A DNA stretch of 64,000 nucleotides. Source: Polyangium sp. 6x1 (lineage in GTDB: Bacteria > Myxococcota_A > Polyangia > Polyangiales > Polyangiaceae). Under the pieces are notes generated by a model that was not told the DNA's origin, made no database searches, and saw nothing but the letters and a program-made list of their open reading frames with translations. The position numbers and the translations under genes are program-made. Where the stretch lies: the NCBI RefSeq assembly GCF_029946515.1, contig NZ_JARZHH010000014.1, forward strand, positions 62,001 through 126,000. The letters run 5' to 3'. Positions 51,611 to 61,050 of this stretch are shown piece after piece (position 1 is the first letter of the stretch; each line of letters starts with the position of its first letter).

Positions 51611-52756
51611 ATGCCCTCCACGCGAGCCGTCCTTGGCGCGAAGGTCCTGTCGATAGGAGCCGCGCTCATGAGCTTGACCGTGACGACCTCTCTATACGCC
51701 GCCGAGACGAGCTTTCCGGCTCCGAAGACGGAGTCGTCGGGGTTCGCCTTCGGCACGAACATGTCCCTCGCCCTCGTCGACGAGCAGGACGACCACCTTC
51801 GCGAGGAGCTTTGGGTCGGGTACAAGTTCGCGAACGTTTTGCTCGGCGTCTCGGGGTATTTCTCCACCAGATACTACGATGCCAAATACGACACCGGCAA
51901 CGAAACACATGTCAAGGAGGAGACGTTCCTGATCGGCCCCGAGGCCCAGTTCGTCCTCCATCGCTCCGCGAAGGCGCGCGTCGAGGTCCTCGGACTCCTG
52001 GGAGCCGCTGCAGGGACGTGGCGGCGGTGGAGATCGCATGTGGACCGCGGCTGGCCCGTCGATATCGGCGATCCGGTGACCACAGTGACGTCGGACCAAG
52101 GGATACGCGTGCGCTGGCATCTCGGCCCCGGCGTGCGGTTCTGGCCTTCCCCCGCTTTCGGCATCCACCTCGCCGGTGGGGCCCTCGGGGATTACCGGCT
52201 GATTGGCTCCAACAGCATTACCGAATCTCCGATCAATGCATTCTTCCAGGCTGGCTTCGTGGGTGTCACCGGGGTGCCCACCAAGGCAGATACGGAAAAA
52301 CAAGCGCGCGCCGGATCGCCGACCTACGGAGTCGCGCTCCAAGCCGGAATCTCGACCTCGCCGCGCGCCAACGTCGACGGAAACCTCGGGCTCGGGTTCT
52401 CTGCAGGCCGTTTCTTGATCGCGCTCGGCGTCGATGTCCCCCGGATCTTCGATTTCGAAGAGACCATCGCGAACGCCGAGCTCCAGTTCACCACCTTCCG
52501 CTCCGACGATCGGCGCCTGGAGCTCTTCCTGTCCGGCGCCGTCGGGCACTCCGTCGTCGATAGCACGATGCTCTCCACGTTCCGCTGGAGGGCAGCGCCG
52601 GGGGTTCGATTCTGGGCGGCGCCGGGCGTCGCGCTCACGGGCGCCGTGGGGGTGCTGGGAGACCATGACGAGATAAATACCGGCGACGAGGAATCGGAAC
52701 GCCAGTACATCACAATGTTCTGGCGGGCCGGGCTCCTCTCGGTCTTCGGGCTCTGA
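51611..52756 (+). CDS. Exported protein of unknown function with internal duplication
   Basis: 381 residues, no family recognised. Signal peptide-like start (VLSIGAALMSLTVTTSLYA then AE). The rest is beta-rich. Two halves resemble each other: first AQFVLHRSAKARVEVLGLLG, RWHLGPGVRFWPSPAFGIHL, AGGALGDY; second LQFTTFRSDDRRLELFLSG, RWRAAPGVRFWAAPGVALTG, AVGVLGDH. Each half ends in a similar strand (FFQAGFVGVTGV and MFWRAGLLSVFGL). This looks like a tandem duplication of about 170 residues, perhaps an outer-membrane barrel with a terminal hydrophobic strand. The ATG at 51611 follows hairpin copy C and lacks a strong ribosome site. Confidence 0.65.
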   Translation: MPSTRAVLGAKVLSIGAALMSLTVTTSLYAAETSFPAPKTESSGFAFGTNMSLALVDEQDDHLREELWVGYKFANVLLGVSGYFSTRYYDAKYDTGNETHVKEETFLIGPEAQFVLHRSAKARVEVLGLLGAAAGTWRRWRSHVDRGWPVDIGDPVTTVTSDQGIRVRWHLGPGVRFWPSPAFGIHLAGGALGDYRLIGSNSITESPINAFFQAGFVGVTGVPTKADTEKQARAGSPTYGVALQAGISTSPRANVDGNLGLGFSAGRFLIALGVDVPRIFDFEETIANAELQFTTFRSDDRRLELFLSGAVGHSVVDSTMLSTFRWRAAPGVRFWAAPGVALTGAVGVLGDHDEINTGDEESERQYITMFWRAGLLSVFGL

Positions 52757-52768
52757 CGTCCCGCGTTT

Positions 52769-53392
52769 CTATTTACACGCGGCTTCGAGATCCTTGGCTG
52801 CCTTGCTCCAGGCTTCCTTGTCCGCCTCCGACCACGCGCTCGGATCCTTCTGCGTGAGCGCCGTCCGCGCTGCCGCTCGTTTCTGCTCGATGGAGGCGAA
52901 AGACGCGGATGCGCCGTGCATTTTCGATTCGCCGGGCGAGATGACGAGCGTCACGACCGAGCCCACGGCGCCGAGGCCCGCCGTCACGATGCCCGTGATT
53001 CCTGTCACCTTCTTGATGGTCTCGGGGGAATCGATCACATACGCCCCCACGCCGCCGACGGCGCCGCCCACCGTGCCGACGCCGCCCGTGATCGAGCCCA
53101 TGATCGTCTTGAACTTCTGCTGGTCCTGCTTGGCTTCTTCGTAATCGTAGAGGAGCTCGGCCTGGCGCTGGCCACAGAGGCGATCGGCGCGCTCGGCCTG
53201 CCGCACCACGTCCTCCGGCCATTGCGGCTCCCCGGTCACGAGCGGCGCGCTCGGGCGCTTGAGCGGCGTCGTCGCGTTGCTGCTGCTGCACCCGATCGAC
53301 ATCGCCGCGAGCGCCATTCCAAGGACGCTCACCCACCCGAAGCTCCGACCCCCCACGCAATCCCCTCGACGGTACCCCATCCATTTCCCCAT
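52769..53392 (-). CDS. Lipoprotein of unknown function
   Basis: About 207 residues from ATG 53392 (ATG 53380 also possible). Lipobox in SVLGMALAAMSIGCSSSN. A helical part (RQAERADRLCGQRQAELLYD, YEEAKQDQQKFKT) is followed by a Gly-rich, membrane-compatible stretch (GSITGGVGTVGGAVGGVGAYV, TGIVTAGLGAVGSVVTLVI) and a polar helical C-terminus ending AAKDLEAACK. The glycine-zipper-like segment could insert in a membrane or oligomerise. Convergent with the preceding rightward gene (12 bases between stops). No function inferred. Confidence 0.7.
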   Translation of the reverse strand: MGKWMGYRRGDCVGGRSFGWVSVLGMALAAMSIGCSSSNATTPLKRPSAPLVTGEPQWPEDVVRQAERADRLCGQRQAELLYDYEEAKQDQQKFKTIMGSITGGVGTVGGAVGGVGAYVIDSPETIKKVTGITGIVTAGLGAVGSVVTLVISPGESKMHGASASFASIEQKRAAARTALTQKDPSAWSEADKEAWSKAAKDLEAACK

Positions 53393-53477
53393 GATGCGAC
53401 CGTACCACCGGCGGCGCGCGCCAAACAAGAAGGCCCGCGGAGGGCCCGGCCGGCGAGCACCTTTTCGTCTCCGCTCG

Positions 53478-55043
53478 TCAGGCGTTCGTCTCGCGCCGCA
53501 ATCCGAGCCGCTTCATCCGGCTCTGGAGCGTGGTGGGGGGCAGGCCGAGGATGGCGGCCGCGCCCCCTTCCCCATAGATGCGTCCGCCCGTCGCGCGGAG
53601 AACCCGCTGGATGTGGCGCCGCTCGTTCTCGGCGAGCGAGACGAGCGCATCCGTGGGCCCGCTCTCGCCGGCGCCGGACCGCTTCCGGGCCTTCGCCCCG
53701 AACAGCGCGAGGTCCGCCCGCTCGATCGTGCCCGACGCCGCCCGGATCGCCCCGCGCTCGAGGATATTCGAGAGCTCACGGATGTTGCCCGGATAATCGT
53801 GCTGTCGCAGCGCATCGAGCGCGCCCGCGGAGAGCCAAAGCGATTGCTTGCCGACCCGCGCGGAAAGCTCCTTTAGAACGACCCGGCAAATCGAGGGGAG
53901 GTCTTCCATGCGCTCACGCAGCGGCACGAGGCGCAGCGGATAGACCGAGAGCCGATAATAAAGATCCCCCCGGAACCGGCCCGCGGCGACGGCTTGCTCG
54001 AGGTCCACGTGCGTCGCCGCGATGACCCGCACCGAGACGCGGATCGGCTGCTCCGCGCCCACGGGCAAGACTTCCCCCTCCTGCAATGCGCGGAGGAGCT
54101 TGCCCTGGAGGTCGAGCGGCAGCTCGCCGATCTCGTCGAGAAACAAAGTTCCGCCGTCCGCGGCCCGAAAGAGGCCGGGGCGGGCCCGCAATGCGCCCGA
54201 AAAGGCCCCACGCTCGTGCCCGAAGAGCTCGCTCTCCAGCGTGCCCGAGGGCAAGGCCGCGCAGTTCACCGGGACAAACGGGCGCTCGCGGCGAGGGCTT
54301 TTTTCGTGAATGAACCGCGCGAGCCGCTCCTTTCCCGTGCCCGTCTCCCCGATGAGCAGGACGGTCGAGCTCGTCCCCGCGACGAGCGCCGCCTGTCGCG
54401 CGAGATCACGCACCTGTGCATTGTCGCTGTCACCGAGCACGGAGGCGTCCTCGGTGATCTCGCCGATGCGGCGCTCGAGCGCGGCGGCCCGCTCTTCGCT
54501 TTCGAGGCCCGCGCGGGCGAGCTTCTGGTTCTGCCGCAAGCAATGGATCGAGAGTGCGAGGAGGCGCCCGAAGACCTCGGCGAGATCGACGACGGCGCGC
54601 GGATAAGGGCCGCAGCGCGCACGGTCGATCGACATGAGGCCGAAGACCTCCGAGCCCGTCACGAGGGGCACGACCATGCACGCGTGACCGTGCGGGAAGT
54701 CCAGCAATCCATCGAAGAGATCGCCGTCGCCGTGGGCGTGATCGTCCTCCGTGAAGACGCGGCTCCTGCGCTCCTCGATGGCGAGCCGAATGGAGGGGAA
54801 ATCGTCGAGGTGGATGCGAGCCTCGCGGACCTCGGGCCGGAAGAGCGAGCCACGCCCGGCCCTCGCGCGGAGCAAGGCGCCCTCGAGCTCGAAGACGACC
54901 GCGAGATCGTACGGCGCGATGCGGCCGAGCCATTCGAGGCCCCGCTGCAAGAGCTCGTCGAGCGCCGCCGGCGTCCCGTCCGCGAGCAGCGCCAGGTCCG
55001 CGAGCTCGTGCGTGCTCGCGGCGACCCAATCGTCGAGGTTCAT
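53478..55043 (-). CDS. Sigma54-dependent activator, GAF-AAA-Fis (NorR-like architecture)
   Basis: 521 residues. GAF sensor domain (about 20-165), AAA+ domain with Walker A GETGTGKE (232-239), sigma54-contact loop GAFSGA (279-284, canonical GAFTGA), Walker [13 protein letters not shown], and a Fis-type helix-turn-helix at the end ([20 protein letters not shown]). No receiver domain, so it responds to a ligand bound by GAF and not to phosphorylation. Domain order and length match NorR/FhlA-type regulators. Divergent from a di-heme peroxidase gene across a 224-base gap filled with palindromes; the likely target is that gene. The ATG at 55043 begins [10 protein letters not shown]. Confidence 0.92.
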   Translation of the reverse strand: MNLDDWVAASTHELADLALLADGTPAALDELLQRGLEWLGRIAPYDLAVVFELEGALLRARAGRGSLFRPEVREARIHLDDFPSIRLAIEERRSRVFTEDDHAHGDGDLFDGLLDFPHGHACMVVPLVTGSEVFGLMSIDRARCGPYPRAVVDLAEVFGRLLALSIHCLRQNQKLARAGLESEERAAALERRIGEITEDASVLGDSDNAQVRDLARQAALVAGTSSTVLLIGETGTGKERLARFIHEKSPRRERPFVPVNCAALPSGTLESELFGHERGAFSGALRARPGLFRAADGGTLFLDEIGELPLDLQGKLLRALQEGEVLPVGAEQPIRVSVRVIAATHVDLEQAVAAGRFRGDLYYRLSVYPLRLVPLRERMEDLPSICRVVLKELSARVGKQSLWLSAGALDALRQHDYPGNIRELSNILERGAIRAASGTIERADLALFGAKARKRSGAGESGPTDALVSLAENERRHIQRVLRATGGRIYGEGGAAAILGLPPTTLQSRMKRLGLRRETNA

Positions 55044-55076
55044 GCCTCGACGATAACCGCCCCGCGAAGGCACACG

Positions 55077-55164
55077 CAACGACCCCTCGTTGGGTTGAGC
55101 ACCGACGGGTCGTTGGCAGCGCAACGATATTTCGATGCGCACCGACCCGTCGGTGCCGTTGCGC
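55077..55164. promoter_or_regulatory. Cluster of palindromes, probable enhancer sites of the sigma54 activator
   Basis: Three nested inverted repeats in 88 bases: CAACGACCC/GGGTCGTTG (55077-55085, 55107-55115); GCGCAACG/CGTTGCGC (55119-55126, 55157-55164); GCACCGAC-cc-GTCGGTGC (55139-55156). GCACCGAC also occurs at 55099. They lie between the regulator start and the candidate sigma54 promoter of the peroxidase gene, the usual place for activator sites. Confidence 0.6.
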
Positions 55165-55205
55165 ACGGCGTCATCGTGAAATGTCGCGGAGTTACCGCGC
55201 TCGGG

Positions 55206-55220
55206 TGGCTGGTACGTGGC
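55206..55220 (+). promoter_or_regulatory. Candidate sigma54 (-24/-12) promoter of the di-heme peroxidase gene
   Basis: TGGCTG-GTACG-TGGC against consensus TGGCAC-N5-TTGC: the GG and GC dinucleotides are present with the required 10-base spacing, with three mismatches elsewhere. It is about 50 bases upstream of ATG 55268 and downstream of the palindrome cluster. Plausible because the divergent gene is a sigma54 activator. Confidence 0.45.
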
Positions 55221-55267
55221 GTGCTCTTCGCGCCGCGCGCGGGGGGTGGGCAGCGAGGAGGACGAGC

Positions 55268-56677
55268 ATGGAGCGATCGAGTCGAAAGAACGGGCGACGG
55301 CGCGTGGGTGCGGGAGGGGGGTTGGCCTTCGTATTGGCGTCAATGGCGATCCTCGGCGCTTGCAGCGGAGAAAACGAGACGGGCAACGCGCCGATCGCGC
55401 CGAGCCTCGACCAGGAGCTCACGGAGCTCTTCGCGGCCGAGGGCGTGAAACCCGTGGAGCGGCCGAAGGCGCAGGATCCGGCGCTCGTGAAGCTCGGGCA
55501 ATCGCTCTTCTTCGAGAAGGAGCTGAGCGGACGGCGGAACATCGCCTGCAGCACGTGCCATCACCCCTTGCTCGGCTCCGCCGACGGGCAGAGCCAATCA
55601 CGCGGCCAGGGCGCGACGGGGCTCGGGCCGCAGCGGGTGCACGGGCCCAAGAGCCTGTTTCTGGCCCGCAACACGCTCTCGCTCTGGAACCGGGGCGTCG
55701 CCGGCTGGGACACGATGTTCTGGGACGGCCGGCTCGGCGGCAATCCGACGGACGGGTATATCTCGCCGGCGGGCGACGCGACGCCGCAGGATTTTTCCAA
55801 TGCGCTCGCGGCCTTCTTCATCATTCCAATCACGCCGGACGAGGAGATGCGCGGCTTCCCGGGCGAGACCGACGTGAACGGGAACCCGAACGAAATGGCC
55901 GACCTGACGAACGACGACTTCGCCCAGATCTGGCCGCTCGTCGTGGCGCGCGCGATGGCGATCCCGGAGTACCGGGACGCGCTGCTCGCGGCGTTCCCGG
56001 GGAAGACCGAGGCCGATATCAACGTGGTGCACCTGGCCGAGGCGGTCGGCGCATTCATGACCGACGCGTTCACGGCGCTCGATGCGCCGTTCGATCGGTA
56101 CCTCGCCGGCGATCACGCTGCGATGTCGGACGCGCAGAAGCGGGGCGCGCTGCTCTTCTACGGGCGCGCGAGCTGCGGATCGTGCCACACCGGCGGGCTG
56201 CAGACCGATCTCGGCTTCCACAACATCGCGGCGCCGCAGGTCGGCACGGGCAAGGGTGACGAGGCGCCGCTCGATTACGGTCGCGGGCGGATCACGCTCA
56301 AGGAAGAGGATCGGTTCAAGTTCCGGACGCCCTCGCTGCGAAACATCGAGCTCGAAGGGCCCTGGATGCACAATGGCGCCTACGCCAACCTGGAGGACAC
56401 GGTCCGGCATCACCTCGATCCCGAGGCGTCGCTGAAGGCGTACGACGACAAGCAGGTGGAGCCCGAGCTCTGGGGCACCTACCAGAGCAGCGAGGAGACG
56501 CGGAAGACGCTGCTCGCGTCGCTGGATCCGCTGCTGAAGGTGGAAGGCGCGAAGCTCACGGACGCCGAGGTGTCGGACCTGATGGCCTTCCTGTCGGCGC
56601 TGACCGATCCCTCGACGTTGAACCAGCTCCATCTGATCCCGGACAGCCTGCCGAGCGGGCTGCCCGTGGACGACTGA
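55268..56677 (+). CDS. Di-heme cytochrome c peroxidase-family lipoprotein
   Basis: 469 residues. GAGGAG precedes ATG 55268. Lipoprotein signal [14 protein letters not shown] with acylated Cys near residue 32. CcpA/MauG fold: [19 protein letters not shown] with first heme [18 protein letters not shown], second heme CGSCH in [13 protein letters not shown], and [20 protein letters not shown], the conserved segment carrying the distal ligand. It would reduce hydrogen peroxide with electrons from small cytochromes, or oxidise another substrate as MauG-like members do. Probably activated by the divergent sigma54 regulator. Confidence 0.93.
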   Translation: MERSSRKNGRRRVGAGGGLAFVLASMAILGACSGENETGNAPIAPSLDQELTELFAAEGVKPVERPKAQDPALVKLGQSLFFEKELSGRRNIACSTCHHPLLGSADGQSQSRGQGATGLGPQRVHGPKSLFLARNTLSLWNRGVAGWDTMFWDGRLGGNPTDGYISPAGDATPQDFSNALAAFFIIPITPDEEMRGFPGETDVNGNPNEMADLTNDDFAQIWPLVVARAMAIPEYRDALLAAFPGKTEADINVVHLAEAVGAFMTDAFTALDAPFDRYLAGDHAAMSDAQKRGALLFYGRASCGSCHTGGLQTDLGFHNIAAPQVGTGKGDEAPLDYGRGRITLKEEDRFKFRTPSLRNIELEGPWMHNGAYANLEDTVRHHLDPEASLKAYDDKQVEPELWGTYQSSEETRKTLLASLDPLLKVEGAKLTDAEVSDLMAFLSALTDPSTLNQLHLIPDSLPSGLPVDD

Positions 56678-56680
56678 CCC

Positions 56681-59600
56681 TCACGCCCGCGCGAAAATCG
56701 CTGCCACCCTCTGCCGGAGAGAAGCGTCCGCCGACGAGCCGAGGCACGCCTCGGTGTCGGCCGCGAGCGCCGCGATCCGATCCGACCGCCCCCGCTCCCG
56801 GAGCAAGCTCGCGAGCCGCTCGACCACGTCGATCCACGGATCGCCGCCCATCGGACGCGCGAGCCGCTCGGCCTCGTCCGCGTGCTCCAGCGCCTCGCCC
56901 CTTCGGCCCGTCTTCTCCGCGAGGTCCGCGAGCAGGAGCCGACACTTCACGGCGCGCCCCGAGAGCCCGAGCTCGGTGCACAACGTGAGCGCGCGGAGCG
57001 CTTGCACCTCGGCCTCGAGCAGCTCGCCTTTCTCGCGCAGGTGGTGCGCCAGGTGAAACCCCGAGTGCGCCTGCGCGAGCACGTTGCCCTCGCGCACCGC
57101 GAGCGCGTGCACCGCCTTCTGATCCTCGATCGCCTCGTCGAGCCGACCCATCGCGGCGAACGTCATCGCCCGGCCGCTGCGCGCCGCGACCTGGCCCCAC
57201 ACGGCCGCGAGCGGATCGCCCTCCAAGGCGAGCTCTTCGCCGGCGCGGATCGCCGCCTCGAACACCTCGATCGCCGCGTCGTACCGCCGCACGTCGCGCA
57301 GCAAGTTGCCGAGGTCGTGGCCCGCACGCACGACCGCGGGCAGGTTGTCCGAGCCGCGCAAGGTCTCCCAGCCCTTCTCGGCGAGCGCGAGGCCCTCCTC
57401 GATCTTGCCCTGGCTGCGGAGCTGAAACCCTCGCGTGCAGAGCGCCTGCGCCGCATCGAAGGGCCTCCCCGCGCGGCGGAAGAGCCCCTCGGCACGTTCG
57501 AGCTGCGAGACGGCCTCGGGCCAGCGGGCGCGCTGGTGCGCCGTCTCGGCGCAGAGGAGGTGACAGCGTGCGCGCACCGTGAGCGCCTCCTCGCGCGTGT
57601 CCTCGTCGAGGAGCGCGAGGCTCTGCTCGACACGCTCGCCCACCTCGTCGAAGCGGCCGAGCCAGAAGAGGGCGATGCCGAGATCGAAGAGCGCGCGGGC
57701 CGCCGCGAGCGGGTCGTCGTCACGCAGGCGGCTGCGCAAGGTCTCCGCGGTCATGAGCGCCTCGACCGCGTCGACGAACGCGCCGAGGGCCACGGCGCGG
57801 TGGCCCGTGAGGCGCGCGTACTGCACGATGCGCTCGACCTCGTCGGTCTGGCTGTAGTGATGGAACAGCGCGGGCAGATGCGGCGCGAGCTTGCCGGCGT
57901 GCAGGCGCTCGATCGACGCGGCGGCCAGGTGGTGCAGTACGCGCTTGTTGTCCATGAGCACCGTGCCGTAGATGGCGTCCCGCGCGAGCACCTGCCGGAA
58001 GGCGAACGTCTCCTCGCCGCGCTCCCTGCGATGCGAGAGGATACCGCGACGGACGAGCTCGTGGAGATGTCGTTGCGAGGTCCGCTCGTCGCCGAGCGCA
58101 GATGCAACGGCGTCGAAAAGATCGGCGCTGAACTCCACGCCGAGAATGCTCGCGTACTGGAGGGTGGTGCGGAGCTCGGGCTCCAGTCGATCGAGGCGCG
58201 CGAGGAGCATGCCGACGAGCGACGAGGGGACCGTGAAGCGCCGGAGGGACGCGGCGTCGGCCGTGACCATGCCTTGCTCGCGTAACGAGAGCGAGAGCTC
58301 CTCGGCGAAGAGGGGGTTACCCGCGGCGCGCTCGACGAGCAGGCGCACGACGTCCGCCGAGGGCTCCTCCCCCGCGAGGAGCACGGCGATCGTGCGGATC
58401 TCGTCGTCCGTCAGCGGCGCGAGCGGGGCGCGCGTCACGGCGACGTGCTCGGGGAGCGTCGCGATCTCGCCGTCGCGGCTCGTGACGAGGAAGACGACGG
58501 GGAGCGCGGAGCGGTAGCCGCCAAGGACGCGGCCGAGCAGCTCGAGGCTCGTCGCGTCGGCGCGGTGCATGTCGTCGAGGACGCAGAGGACGGGCCTGCC
58601 AGGTCGCAAGGCGCTCGCCCGCCGCGCGAGGGCTTCGAGCAGGAGCGTGAGCGTCTGCTGGACGCGGCTCTGGAAGCCGTCGGGCCCGTACTGCTCGACG
58701 AGATCGTGCCCGCCGAGGCCCAGCAGAAAATCGACGACGGGCGCCTTGGCGATGAGCTCGCTCCGGCGCGCATCCTCGAGCGCGGCGGCGAGGGCGCCGA
58801 TCTCGGTCGTCGTCTGCAGCGCGTCGATCATGGTCGCGCCGGGCGGGAAGAAGACGCGGCGCAGGAAGGCGACCCAGGCGCCGTACGGCGCAGCCGAGGC
58901 CGGGTGCGCGCGCACGACGAGGGTACAGCGCGCGTCGTCGGCCTCGACGCGGCGCAAGAGCTCGTGCACGAGGCGCGATTTGCCGACGCCGGGGCCGCCG
59001 GTGACGAGCCCGAGGTGCAGCCCGCCGCGCGCGCGCGCCTCGGCGAGCAGGCCTTCGAGCGTGGCGAGCTCGGCGTCGCGACCGACGAAGGGCCGCTCTT
59101 CCTGGGCGCCGGCGCGGCTCTTGCGCGGGCCCTCGACCTCGGAGGGGCCGAGGATCTCGTAGGCCTCGCTCGGGCGCGCGCGGCCCTTCATCGAGATCGG
59201 CCCGAAGTGCCGCTCCGTGAACCTGCCGCCGAGCAGATCGACCGTCTCGCGGCTGACCACGACGGCGTTGAGCGGCGCCGAGCGCTGGAGCATCTCGGCG
59301 AGGTTGATGCTCTCGCCCGTGAGCATGGCGTCGCCGCCGCGCGTGACGAAGCCCGTGTGGATGCCGATGCGCATGGAGAGCGCGCAGCCGATCTCGGTGA
59401 GGGTCGCGTTGATCTCGTGGCGCTGATCCAGCGCGGCGAACGCGGCCGCGACGGCGCGCTCGGCGTCGTCCTCGCTCGATGCGTGGTAGCCGAAGACGGC
59501 CATCAAGGACTCGCCCGGCGGCCTGTCGACGCGCGCGCCGACCGTCTCGAAGGCGCGGCCCACGACCTCGGAGATCTGCGTCGCGATCTGCTCGATGTCC

Positions 59601-60931
59601 TCGGCGCCGAGCGTGCTCTCGCGCGGCTCGTCGAGCACGAGGCCGACCATCGCGATCGTCAAATGCCTGCGCTCGCCCTTGCGCAGGCTCGGGCGCGGCA
59701 CGTCGGCGGCGACGCCTCCTCCGCCTGGCCGCACACGGCCGAGACCCGCGAGCTTCGACTGGATGCCCGCGAGCTTGGGCACGGGCGGCGGCGGCGGAAT
59801 CGTGACCGTCTTGCTGCGCGTGATCGCGACGGTCGCCTCGTTCTCGAGGGTCGTCCGACGCGTGGGCACGCTCGATCGTTGCCCGCCGCGGCGCAGATCG
59901 TAGAGCACGGCGCGATCGGCGGCGAAGGGCTCGAGGGCGCGGGCGAAGGCCGCGGCGTCGGGGAACCGCTCGATCGGCTCGACGCGGATGGCGCGCATGA
60001 CGGCCTCGGCGAGGCCGGGCGGGACGTTCGGCGCGGCGGCCGCGAGGGGGCGCGGAGGCTGCCGCTCGGCGAGCGCCGTGAGGTAGCCGATGAGGCTCGA
60101 CCCGTGCCAGGGACGCACGCCGGCGACGAGCTCGTAGAGCACGACGCCCGCGGCGAAGACGTCGGTCCACGGCCCGATCGCGCCGTGATCGCGGACCTGC
60201 TCGATCGCCATGTAAAACGGCGACCCCACGAGCTCACCGGGCCGCGTGTTCGGATCGTCGACGAAGTGGGCGACGCCGAAATCGAGCAGCTTCGGGATCT
60301 CGCCGAGCACCTCGCTCCGGGCGAGAAAAATGTTTCGCGGCGTGATGTCGCGGTGGATGACGCCGAGCTTGTGGACCTTGTGCAGGACGTCGAGGACCTC
60401 GAAGACGATGCGCGTCGCGTACGCCGGCGCGAGCGGCCCGTCGGTGAGCCGCTGCTGGAGATCCTCGCCTTCGAGGTACTCCATCACCATGTACTGCGTG
60501 TTGTCGTCGAGCCGATCGATGTCGAAGATCTGCGGCAGGCGATCGTCGCGGATGCGGCTCGCGGCGAGCGCCTCGTTGCGGAAGCGCTCGGCCATCGCGG
60601 CCTTGCCGGCCATCTCGGGCCGCACGGTCTTGATGACGACGCGCGAGCCGAGCACGGGGTGCACGGCCTCGTAGATGATCCCCATCCCGCCCGTGCTCAT
60701 GACGCGGACGATGGGGAACTTGCCGATGCGCGTCCCCTTCTCCATGGCGCGCAGCGCGGGGCCGAGCGGTTCGGTGGCGTAGCTCGGCTCGTCCGAGCGC
60801 AGGCCCCGCGCGTTGGACATCCCCTCGATCATGGGGCCTGGCAGCGTCGAGCCTGCGCGCGGCGCGCCTGAAAAGCCGCCGGCCAGCGTGTCGTGATCAC
60901 GTATGGGGAAGCGCCCCGAAGGGTCCGCCAC
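56681..60931 (-). CDS. Giant signalling protein: Ser/Thr kinase, cyclase-like domain, AAA/STAND ATPase, TPR-like repeats
   Basis: 1416 residues from GTG 60931, with GGAGG five bases upstream. Order: kinase (about 70-330; STGGMGIIYEAV, VVIKTVRPEM, VIHRDITPRNIFL with Thr for the catalytic-loop Lys, LLDFGVAH); class III cyclase-like domain (about 400-590; HLTIAMVGLVLDEPRES, GESLMAVFGYH, SMRIGIHTGFV, FGPISMKGRARPSEAYEI); ATPase (about 620-1000; RPFVGRDAELATLEGLL, GGPGVGKSRLVHELL, LCVLDDMHRADATSLELL); TPR-like helices to the end. In the cyclase domain the first metal Asp (FADxxGS) is replaced within AMVGLV, and GDG reads GES, so cyclase activity is doubtful. Such fusions are a myxobacterial speciality. 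Stops three bases from the convergent peroxidase. Confidence 0.92.
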   Translation of the reverse strand: MADPSGRFPIRDHDTLAGGFSGAPRAGSTLPGPMIEGMSNARGLRSDEPSYATEPLGPALRAMEKGTRIGKFPIVRVMSTGGMGIIYEAVHPVLGSRVVIKTVRPEMAGKAAMAERFRNEALAASRIRDDRLPQIFDIDRLDDNTQYMVMEYLEGEDLQQRLTDGPLAPAYATRIVFEVLDVLHKVHKLGVIHRDITPRNIFLARSEVLGEIPKLLDFGVAHFVDDPNTRPGELVGSPFYMAIEQVRDHGAIGPWTDVFAAGVVLYELVAGVRPWHGSSLIGYLTALAERQPPRPLAAAAPNVPPGLAEAVMRAIRVEPIERFPDAAAFARALEPFAADRAVLYDLRRGGQRSSVPTRRTTLENEATVAITRSKTVTIPPPPPVPKLAGIQSKLAGLGRVRPGGGGVAADVPRPSLRKGERRHLTIAMVGLVLDEPRESTLGAEDIEQIATQISEVVGRAFETVGARVDRPPGESLMAVFGYHASSEDDAERAVAAAFAALDQRHEINATLTEIGCALSMRIGIHTGFVTRGGDAMLTGESINLAEMLQRSAPLNAVVVSRETVDLLGGRFTERHFGPISMKGRARPSEAYEILGPSEVEGPRKSRAGAQEERPFVGRDAELATLEGLLAEARARGGLHLGLVTGGPGVGKSRLVHELLRRVEADDARCTLVVRAHPASAAPYGAWVAFLRRVFFPPGATMIDALQTTTEIGALAAALEDARRSELIAKAPVVDFLLGLGGHDLVEQYGPDGFQSRVQQTLTLLLEALARRASALRPGRPVLCVLDDMHRADATSLELLGRVLGGYRSALPVVFLVTSRDGEIATLPEHVAVTRAPLAPLTDDEIRTIAVLLAGEEPSADVVRLLVERAAGNPLFAEELSLSLREQGMVTADAASLRRFTVPSSLVGMLLARLDRLEPELRTTLQYASILGVEFSADLFDAVASALGDERTSQRHLHELVRRGILSHRRERGEETFAFRQVLARDAIYGTVLMDNKRVLHHLAAASIERLHAGKLAPHLPALFHHYSQTDEVERIVQYARLTGHRAVALGAFVDAVEALMTAETLRSRLRDDDPLAAARALFDLGIALFWLGRFDEVGERVEQSLALLDEDTREEALTVRARCHLLCAETAHQRARWPEAVSQLERAEGLFRRAGRPFDAAQALCTRGFQLRSQGKIEEGLALAEKGWETLRGSDNLPAVVRAGHDLGNLLRDVRRYDAAIEVFEAAIRAGEELALEGDPLAAVWGQVAARSGRAMTFAAMGRLDEAIEDQKAVHALAVREGNVLAQAHSGFHLAHHLREKGELLEAEVQALRALTLCTELGLSGRAVKCRLLLADLAEKTGRRGEALEHADEAERLARPMGGDPWIDVVERLASLLRERGRSDRIAALAADTEACLGSSADASLRQRVAAIFARA

Positions 60932-61050
60932 GCCGTCCTCCGCCAAGACCCGGATCGCGGCGCCGGGCGACTGCCCGGGCCGTGCGTCCGCAGCCGGCGT
61001 TCGTACCCAGTTCTCCCGGGCTCCGCAAGAGGCGGCGGACCCGAGGGGCC

